From Halococcus salifodinae DSM 8989 (GTDB taxonomy: Archaea > Halobacteriota > Halobacteria > Halobacteriales > Halococcaceae), in assembly GCF_000336935.1 (NCBI RefSeq), contig NZ_AOME01000054.1, forward strand, positions 142,731-206,730: a stretch of 64,000 nucleotides of DNA, read 5' to 3'. How positions within the stretch are numbered: the stretch's first letter is position 1; the number at the start of each line of letters is the position of its first letter. Positions 59,021 to 64,000 of the stretch are shown here, in pieces. A program made the position numbers and the translations under genes. Under the pieces are notes generated by a model. It ran no database searches. It saw only the letters and a program-made list of their open reading frames with translations, and was not told the DNA's origin.

Positions 59021-59074
59021 GGGCGATGGAGTCCGCCTGCCCCAACCGCTGGTTGCCCAGCTGATGACTCCTTT
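59021..59074 (+). promoter_or_regulatory. fluoride riboswitch (crcB motif)
   Basis: The sequence follows the crcB/fluoride aptamer consensus. GGCGATGG (59022-59029) carries the invariant GAUG. GGCG (59022-59025) pairs with CGCC (59034-59037). A hairpin CAACC-GCT-GGTTG (59043-59055) stands for the variable stem, and GCTGATG (59060-59066) precedes GACTCC (59066-59071), which pairs with GGAGTC (59028-59033). It ends 12-15 nt before the crcB ATG. The bases CTCC (59068-59071) could alternatively pair with the Shine-Dalgarno GGAG (59077-59080), giving a translational switch. Fluoride binding would hold the CTCC strand in the aptamer and free the ribosome site. Confidence 0.9.
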
Positions 59075-59076
59075 TC

Positions 59077-59080
59077 GGAG
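59077..59080 (+). promoter_or_regulatory. Shine-Dalgarno of the first crcB gene, sequestered by the riboswitch
   Basis: GGAG lies six bases before the ATG at 59087 and is complementary to CTCC (59068-59071), part of the aptamer P3 strand. The mutual exclusion is predicted to be the expression platform. Read from the sequence; the pairing exchange is inferred. Confidence 0.6.
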
Positions 59081-59086
59081 ACAGCC

Positions 59087-59479
59087 ATGTCGGGAACCCA
59101 TCCGCTTCGAACGCTCGAATCGATCGTACTGGTCGGCATCGGCGGGTTTGCGGGCTCGAACCTCCGGTATCTCGTCGCGCGCGTGATCCCCGGACCCGGT
59201 GGAACGCTCGCCGTCAACGTCGTCGGGAGCTTCGTGCTCGGGTTCGTGCTCTACGAGGCAGTCTACGCCGGCGTGCTCGCCGAGCGGACGCGTGTCGTCG
59301 TCGCCACCGGCTTTCTCTCCTCGCTGACGACCTACAGCACGTTCGCACTCCAGACCACGCTGCTCGCCGAGCCGATGTGGATGATTGCGAACGTGCTCGT
59401 CACCTACACGCTCGGATTCGCCGGAGTGCTCGCGGGCCGCAGCCTCGCCCGGCGCGTCGACGGAGGGACTGGCGAGTGA
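59087..59479 (+). CDS. crcB: fluoride ion channel subunit CrcB/Fluc (1)
   Basis: 130-aa four-helix membrane protein. It shows LVGIGGFAGSNLRYLVARV (N-terminal G-x-x-G-x-x-x-R-Y), GGTLAVNVVGSFVLGFVLYEAVYAG (Asn-containing pore helix 2) and FLSSLTTYSTFALQT (Phe-box/helix 3 with the TTYSTF motif). Fluc channels are dual-topology dimers exporting F-. This is the first of two overlapping crcB genes, so the pair probably forms a heterodimer. It lies under control of the fluoride riboswitch. The second gene starts four bases before its own stop ends (GTGA). Confidence 0.95.
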   Translation: MSGTHPLRTLESIVLVGIGGFAGSNLRYLVARVIPGPGGTLAVNVVGSFVLGFVLYEAVYAGVLAERTRVVVATGFLSSLTTYSTFALQTTLLAEPMWMIANVLVTYTLGFAGVLAGRSLARRVDGGTGE

Positions 59480-59841
59480 TCCCACTCGATCCAGCCTACC
59501 TCGTCGGCACCGGCGGAGCGCTCGGGGCGCTCTGTCGGACCTACGTGAGCCAGCGCGTCGACAGCGAGACCTACCCTTTCGGAACGCTCGCGGTCAACGT
59601 TCTCGGGAGTTTCGTACTCGGCCTCGTGACGTTCGCCGGCGCGAGCGAGGAGATCCTCCTCTTTCTTGGAACTGGCGCGTGCGGGTCGTTCACGACCTTT
59701 TCGTCGTTCTCGTTCGAGACGGTTCGGCTCGTGGAACAGGGTGAGTCGGCCGCGGCGGCGGCGAACGGTGCCGTGAATCTCGCCGGTTCGCTGGCAGCGA
59801 TCGGCGTCGCGTGGCTCGCGGTGCGAGTCGTCCTCGGGTAA
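59476..59841 (+). CDS. crcB: fluoride ion channel subunit CrcB/Fluc (2)
   Basis: 121-aa partner of the preceding protein. Homologous motifs are YLVGTGGALGALCRTYVSQRVD, FPFGTLAVNVLGSFVLGLV-like (here FGTLAVNVLGSFVLGLVTF) and LGTGACGSFTTFSSFSFETV. The start is GTG at 59476 in a GTGA overlap with the first crcB stop, which implies coupled translation and 1:1 production. Sequence of the two subunits differs enough that they would be the two inversely oriented halves of a heterodimeric channel, the usual arrangement when crcB is found as a tandem pair. Confidence 0.95.
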   Translation: MIPLDPAYLVGTGGALGALCRTYVSQRVDSETYPFGTLAVNVLGSFVLGLVTFAGASEEILLFLGTGACGSFTTFSSFSFETVRLVEQGESAAAAANGAVNLAGSLAAIGVAWLAVRVVLG

Positions 59842-59873
59842 CCCTCAGAGCGGTGGACCGACGAGCCGGAGTA

Positions 59874-62138
59874 TCAGTCGTAGCGATCGCGCTCCTCGTG
59901 GGCCGCGTCGCCGCCGTACCGATCGACGAGCGGCCGATAGGCGTCACCGAGCGCACGGAGGCACTCGCGGGTCGAGACGTAGTCGAGGTCGTCCGCCACG
60001 GGTTCGACCGAGCGGCCCTGGAGAATTCGGGCGACGAGCAGGCGTTCTTCACGAGCTGAGAGCTGGTCGCTCTTGGGATCGGTGAGATGGACGATCGCGA
60101 GCTGGCGGAAGGCGTCGGGATCGATGGCGGCGAGCCCCGGACCGCAGGCCGCGGCCGCGATCGTGCGCCACTCGTGGGCTGAGAGATCGAGCGGCGCGAC
60201 GACCGGGCTGGCATCCATTACTGTGCGGACGACATCGGGATCGAGATCGGCGAGTGAGTCGGTCAGCAGGCCGCCGATGCGTTCGACGAACCACCGAGTG
60301 TGGCGGTCGCGAAGATCGCGGCCAGGCTCCGAGAGCGGCGCGAGCATCAGTGCGGAGTGTTCACCGCTGCGGTCGTTGCGGGTGATCGCGAGATGGGCGG
60401 GATCGAACCCGTTGCGATCCCAGAATCGAACGAGGTCGGGCGTCGCGCCGTACCCGACCCCGAGCCAGTCGATTTCTCCGCTTTCGTTCGCTGCGTGGAT
60501 TTCATCGAGCAGTCGCGAGCCCAGTCCCCGGGATCGCGCGGCGGGATGGGTGGCGATCCGGAGCACGCGCTCGCCGATCGTGACGCCCGCTTCGGGGTCT
60601 CGGCACTGGCTCGTGAGCACGTCCGGGAGGAGGTGGCCCTCGATCCGATTTCCCTCGTACACCGATCGCCGGAGATCGGCTGGGAGATCGCCCTCACGGG
60701 CGAGTAGCGCGACCGACACCACGTGGCCATCGTGACACAGCACGTGGATGGTGACGTTCGGCGCGTCGAGCAGCCGCGCGAGGTCGTTCGGCTCCGTTCG
60801 GTAGTGTGCCGCGACGAGGAGTCCGAACGCCTCCCGAAGTCGCACCTCGTCCGCGAGCAACTCGTCGGCCGAGAGGCGTTCGTGAGTCACGGTCTCGGGC
60901 GTGGCGTCGGTGACCAGCGGTGCGACGGGCGGGCGTGCATCGAGCAAGATTGCGCGAAAGAGCCAGACCTCGATCGGATCGCCGGCGGCGTACCGGATCG
61001 GGTCGTCGAGGCGCTGCTCGGTCACGTCGAACGCACTTTCGGCGAGTCGGTCCCGAAACCGGACCGCAAACCCGCGACCCGCTCCCTCGTAGCCGTGGAC
61101 GGTCGTGACGAACGCGATTGCCGAGGCGTCGAGAAACGCCGCGAGTCGGTCGACGGGCAGCGCGGCGGCCTCGTCGACGATGGCGACGTCCGACGCAGCG
61201 AGCGCTTCGTCTTCGACCGCGGCCGCCGGCTCCGCGAACCGCACCCGTCCGCCGCCAGCGGCATCGAGTCGGTGGGGGTTCTCGTCGCGGTCCGCGTCGG
61301 CAAGCACGTCGAGCGTCGCGAGGAGTTCGCGCGCCCGGGCGAACACCGCGGCGGCGCTCCGGTAGCCTGGCGCGGTCACGAGCACGTCCTTGCCCTCGAC
61401 AGCCAGCGCGCCCGCGGCGAGGCCGGCGGCACTCGACTTCCCGCGGCCGCGGTCGGCCTCGACGACGAGTGCCTGTTCCGGCTCGCGCAGCCGTTCGAAG
61501 GCGCGGAGAGCGTCGGCCTGGTCGGCCGTGAGGCAGGAATCGTAGGCCGCCTGTGGGAACGTGTGGTCGTCCGGTCGCGCTGGCGGCCGCTGTGCCGTCG
61601 CCATCGATGGATCGGTACGGCCGTCACGCTCGACGGTTCCGGAATCGACGTCAACGATAGCGATCCCAGGGTGAGCGCGGAGCGTCTCGACCAGTCGAGT
61701 CCGGAACCGTCCGCCGACAGCCTTGACGTCGAACGGCGGGACGGCGAGCGTCTCGTCGAAGCCGTCTCGGCGAGCGGGCCACGCATCGAGCGGCGGCGTA
61801 CAGAGCACGACCAGCCCGCTGCCGTCGACCGCGCCGACCGTGCGTCCGAGCGCGTTCGGCCGGCACTCGTCGTGACAGTCGAGCACGACCGCCGTTCGAG
61901 TTGTTCCGAGAAGCGCGTCGGCGCGTTTCGGCGTGATCCGCTCGTAGTCACGGAAATCCCCGCTGAATGCGCTCTCCGTCGCGACCACTGTTGTCTCCGA
62001 CTGAGGAATCCTCGCGCCGTCGAGAGCGTCGGTCGCCGCCGTATAGCACGCCTCGCGCTCGCCCGCGAGCACGAGCAGCCGTCGCTCGTTCGCGCGGCGG
62101 GCCTCGTCGCGGAGCCGGCCCGCGAGGTCGGCGATCAT
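59874..62138 (-). CDS. tmcA: tRNA(Met) cytidine acetyltransferase TmcA
   Basis: 754-aa RNA acetyltransferase that makes N4-acetylcytidine (ac4C) in tRNA, a modification common in archaea. It has an N-terminal DUF1726-like domain, a RecD-like helicase ATPase with Walker A DRGRGKSSAAGLAAGAL (about residues 225-241) and VAIVDEAAALPVDRL (Walker B), and a GNAT domain with LRIATHPAARSRGLGSRLLDEI (about 525-546). A C-terminal tRNA-binding part follows (LLVARILQGRS). The ATG at 62138 matches the family start LxxRLRDEARxANERRLLVLxGxR. It converges on the crcB pair with a 32-nt gap. Confidence 0.94.
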   Translation of the reverse strand: MIADLAGRLRDEARRANERRLLVLAGEREACYTAATDALDGARIPQSETTVVATESAFSGDFRDYERITPKRADALLGTTRTAVVLDCHDECRPNALGRTVGAVDGSGLVVLCTPPLDAWPARRDGFDETLAVPPFDVKAVGGRFRTRLVETLRAHPGIAIVDVDSGTVERDGRTDPSMATAQRPPARPDDHTFPQAAYDSCLTADQADALRAFERLREPEQALVVEADRGRGKSSAAGLAAGALAVEGKDVLVTAPGYRSAAAVFARARELLATLDVLADADRDENPHRLDAAGGGRVRFAEPAAAVEDEALAASDVAIVDEAAALPVDRLAAFLDASAIAFVTTVHGYEGAGRGFAVRFRDRLAESAFDVTEQRLDDPIRYAAGDPIEVWLFRAILLDARPPVAPLVTDATPETVTHERLSADELLADEVRLREAFGLLVAAHYRTEPNDLARLLDAPNVTIHVLCHDGHVVSVALLAREGDLPADLRRSVYEGNRIEGHLLPDVLTSQCRDPEAGVTIGERVLRIATHPAARSRGLGSRLLDEIHAANESGEIDWLGVGYGATPDLVRFWDRNGFDPAHLAITRNDRSGEHSALMLAPLSEPGRDLRDRHTRWFVERIGGLLTDSLADLDPDVVRTVMDASPVVAPLDLSAHEWRTIAAAACGPGLAAIDPDAFRQLAIVHLTDPKSDQLSAREERLLVARILQGRSVEPVADDLDYVSTRECLRALGDAYRPLVDRYGGDAAHEERDRYD

Positions 62139-62251
62139 GACGGATTACGGCGACGGGACGGTATGGGAACGTCGATTTCGGCCGCGATGGACGCCACGAA
62201 CCCTCGACCACCGACAGAATTTATGTCATGGGTCACGAACGCGGTGACAGG

Positions 62252-62584
62252 ATGGACGACCGCGACGGCTCCACCACGACACCGCTCGATCGACTTCGGA
62301 GCCGGTTCGGTGACTCCAACGGCTCCACCGACGATGACGACTCGTCAGAGGAGTCGGCGTGGCAGCGGTACGCGGCAGTGCTCCAGATGCTCTTCGTGGT
62401 GGGTGCGGCGTTCGGTGGCGCGATCGTGAGCTTCGCCTCGACCACGATCGATCGGACGGCGAATCTTGCACAGGAGAGCGGCCCCGCACTGCTCGACACC
62501 CTCTGGCCAGTCCTCGTCGGTGTCACGCTGCTCGCAGTCGTGATCTGTGTGGTCGTCGTCGGACTCGGGATGCGGAACGTGTAG
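62252..62584 (+). CDS. small two-helix membrane protein
   Basis: 110-aa protein with a hydrophilic N-terminal half rich in Asp, Ser and Gly (residues 1-45) and two helices, at about 48-67 (VLQMLFVVGAAFGGAIVSFA) and 83-105 (TLWPVLVGVTLLAVVICVVVVGL). No family is recognised. The ATG at 62252 is used rather than one at 62228 because a TATA-like ATTTATG at about 62219-62225 lies 27-33 nt before it, giving a leaderless mRNA. It is divergent from tmcA. Presumed role in the membrane is unknown. Confidence 0.6.
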   Translation: MDDRDGSTTTPLDRLRSRFGDSNGSTDDDDSSEESAWQRYAAVLQMLFVVGAAFGGAIVSFASTTIDRTANLAQESGPALLDTLWPVLVGVTLLAVVICVVVVGLGMRNV

Positions 62585-62838
62585 CGATCTACGACAGGGA
62601 ATATCGGGGCGATCCATGGTTTTGCGTGAATCCTCCCCAGCAGTTGGGAGACCGGCTTCTGCACACATCACCCACATGCGTATTCCGCCAGACTTCCAGC
62701 CCCTCGTGAAGTTATACCGTAGTTTCTAGCCGCGACGGTTCATGCATCACTACCATCACAATCGACCGAATCAGGTGTTCGATGGACGAGTTCGGGCCAA
62801 GGACTTCTCCACCACGCACTACCGGTAGAGTTCCACAC
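62585..62838. other. intergenic region downstream of the small membrane protein
   Basis: No recognisable gene. A 28-codon frame from 62742 (MHHYHHNRPNQVFDG..., ending TAG) may be the remnant of something longer, but nothing can be assigned. The segment is more AT-rich than the flanks, with GAAGTTATACCG and similar tracts. Confidence 0.35.
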
Positions 62839-63594
62839 TCACATCACAGATCCAACATACGCGAGAAGAAACAGAGTCGAGTCGTAAATACCGTGAATAA
62901 GTATCGGAACCGTGAGATTACCAGTCCGTTCGTAGGCGTAGGCAAACACGAACGAGACGACGATGAGCAGTCCGACGTGTGCAACGATAGACGTTGCCGA
63001 CCCGGTATAGTTGAGAACATGTACTCCCCCGAAAAGCAGGCTTGCACCGACAATCGACGGCACGGCACCCACCGTCTCACGGAGCCGTCCCTGAATGACA
63101 CCACGGAACAGAAACTCCTCGGCCGGCGCAACGATGAAGATGGTGATAAGCCCGAACGCCAGCACCGTCGGCAGCCCAAGTGCGGTGACTCCCCCGAACG
63201 CACCACTAGCCTCAGTGGGGAACAGGGCACCGATCACGACGTTTCCACCGAGCGCGAGCACAAGTGCAAGGACGGTACCGATGACGATCTGCCTGTAGTT
63301 GGCCGCCGTCAGCGTGTGGGCCGAGACTTGGAAGCCGTAGCGACGAACGTACCAGTAGGCGGTGAGCGCCATCGCTCCCTGCGTCGTCAGCGTTGAGAAC
63401 AGGAACAGTCCGACGGTCAAACCGCTGTTGAACGAAAGTTCGACGCCAACGACGGCGAGTAGTTCTATTCCAACGAGGAACAGCACAGTTCCAAGAAGTA
63501 AGGCGAGCGCAGCCAATCCGGCTACGACCACGAGTGCTCGACCGACGCCTTCAAAGCCGAAGGAACTTCGGCGTTGCTTAGTAGTTATAGACAT
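62839..63594 (-). CDS. CPBP family intramembrane glutamic-type metalloprotease
   Basis: 251-aa integral membrane protein, six to eight helices, of the CPBP/Rce1 (abortive-infection-like) family. Motif 1 is APAEEFLFRGVIQGRLRETVG (EExxxR, about residues 160-170), motif 2 LLFGGVHVLNY (conserved His) and motif 3 VPILIHGIYDSTLFLL (HxxxD/N). Archaeal members may process prenylated or signal peptides or detoxify bacteriocins. The substrate is unknown. Its start lies close to an AT-rich stretch. The next gene (63742-64000, same strand) is upstream and separated by 147 bp. Confidence 0.88.
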   Translation of the reverse strand: MSITTKQRRSSFGFEGVGRALVVVAGLAALALLLGTVLFLVGIELLAVVGVELSFNSGLTVGLFLFSTLTTQGAMALTAYWYVRRYGFQVSAHTLTAANYRQIVIGTVLALVLALGGNVVIGALFPTEASGAFGGVTALGLPTVLAFGLITIFIVAPAEEFLFRGVIQGRLRETVGAVPSIVGASLLFGGVHVLNYTGSATSIVAHVGLLIVVSFVFAYAYERTGNLTVPILIHGIYDSTLFLLAYVGSVM

Positions 63595-63741
63595 GGGTAG
63601 TAGAATAGTTCCGTAACAGCTTATACCTTTCTAGCAAAACCAAAAATCAAAATTCCGCGACTGCCACAAATATCGGAAGAGCAGAAGTACCTCTCCCATG
63701 AGTACAGAACTCGTTCCGCGCGCCGATCCGGCGACTGCCGG

Positions 63742-64000
63742 CTACGACTCGGAGGACGCCCCGACCGCGTCAGAGATCGCCTGGAGGTCGGCCTTTCTGA
63801 ACGTGGAGTCGTCTGCCGCCTCCAGCGACTCCGCGACGCCGATCTGTGCCCGGATGAGTCGGCGCATCCGCGTCGTCGACGGTCGCCCCGACTCGTCGAC
63901 CTCGAGCGCCACACAGATCGCCTGTAGCTCCTCCTTCGTGAACGACGCCTCGAACTCCCGTTCGAAGCGACCCGTCGCCGCTCGAATCGCGTTCCGCACC
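63742..64000 (-). CDS. hypothetical protein, partial (5' end outside window)
   Basis: Only the last 85 codons lie in the window; the frame is open to the edge, so the true start may lie beyond. The visible part is helical and contains two related segments, FTKEELQAICVALEV and FRKADLQAISDAVGA, about 50 residues apart, reminiscent of SAP/Rho-N type helix-turn-helix motifs that bind nucleic acid. An arginine-rich helix (RMRRLIRAQIG) lies between. The family is not recognised. Confidence 0.55.
   Translation of the reverse strand, partial: VRNAIRAATGRFEREFEASFTKEELQAICVALEVDESGRPSTTRMRRLIRAQIGVAESLEAADDSTFRKADLQAISDAVGASSES

Noticed and set aside
62742..62828. 28-codon frame in the gap before the CPBP gene
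   Set aside because: It has no Shine-Dalgarno, promoter or family match, and the composition is not typical of the organism; reported only as unassigned intergenic sequence.

Overview
The window is chromosomal DNA from a haloarchaeon. The evidence is high GC, an acidic proteome, an archaeal transcription factor B, archaeal-type TyrRS, GluRS and TmcA, TATA-box promoters with short or no leaders, Tat/lipobox signal peptides and an ISH1-like insertion sequence. A Halococcus-like organism is plausible, but the genus is a guess. I found no rRNA, tRNA or CRISPR array. Coding density is high, and most long overlapping reading frames are GC-driven shadows of real genes.

1-24 kb is a carbohydrate-utilisation island. 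It holds a LmbE deacetylase, RidA, an enolase-superfamily sugar-acid dehydratase related to DgoD but with altered active-site residues, an IclR regulator, two Gfo/Idh/MocA oxidoreductases, a xylose-isomerase-like TIM-barrel protein, an extended SDR, an aldehyde dehydrogenase, PEP carboxylase, a complete five-gene Opp/Dpp-type ABC importer (14.4-20.6 kb) and a GH3 beta-glucosidase. A 937-bp insertion sequence (4758-5694) sits in the divergent promoter region between one oxidoreductase and the aldehyde dehydrogenase. A likely scheme is import of glycosides or oligosaccharides, their cleavage, and oxidation of the products to sugar acids and central metabolites.

24-29 kb holds tyrS, then a compact stress module: an HxlR regulator, two DoxX-like membrane proteins, a VOC dioxygenase/glyoxalase and a flavin reductase. 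A repeated TGATACC operator links the regulator and both DoxX promoters. A 0.3-kb non-coding repeat (28251-28547) follows, with an inverted second copy at 47792-48148.

29.6-43.5 kb carries menaquinone biosynthesis in two blocks, menF-menD-(39-aa zinc protein)-menB and menA-menC-menE. Between them lie a TetR regulator, an AI-2E family transporter, a deaminase and two MFS transporters. 43.7-51.8 kb holds an NRDE protein, an HTH protein, a TFB, an acyl-CoA synthetase, a lipoprotein, gltX and a dCTP-deaminase-like gene.

52-57 kb encodes an electron-transfer module: ferredoxin, EtfB, an EtfA with an unusual triple-repeat N-terminal extension, and a FixC-FixX fusion. It probably feeds electrons to the menaquinone made by the men genes. 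59.0-59.8 kb carries a convincing fluoride riboswitch before a pair of overlapping crcB genes. TmcA, a small membrane protein, a CPBP protease and a truncated gene at the edge complete the window.
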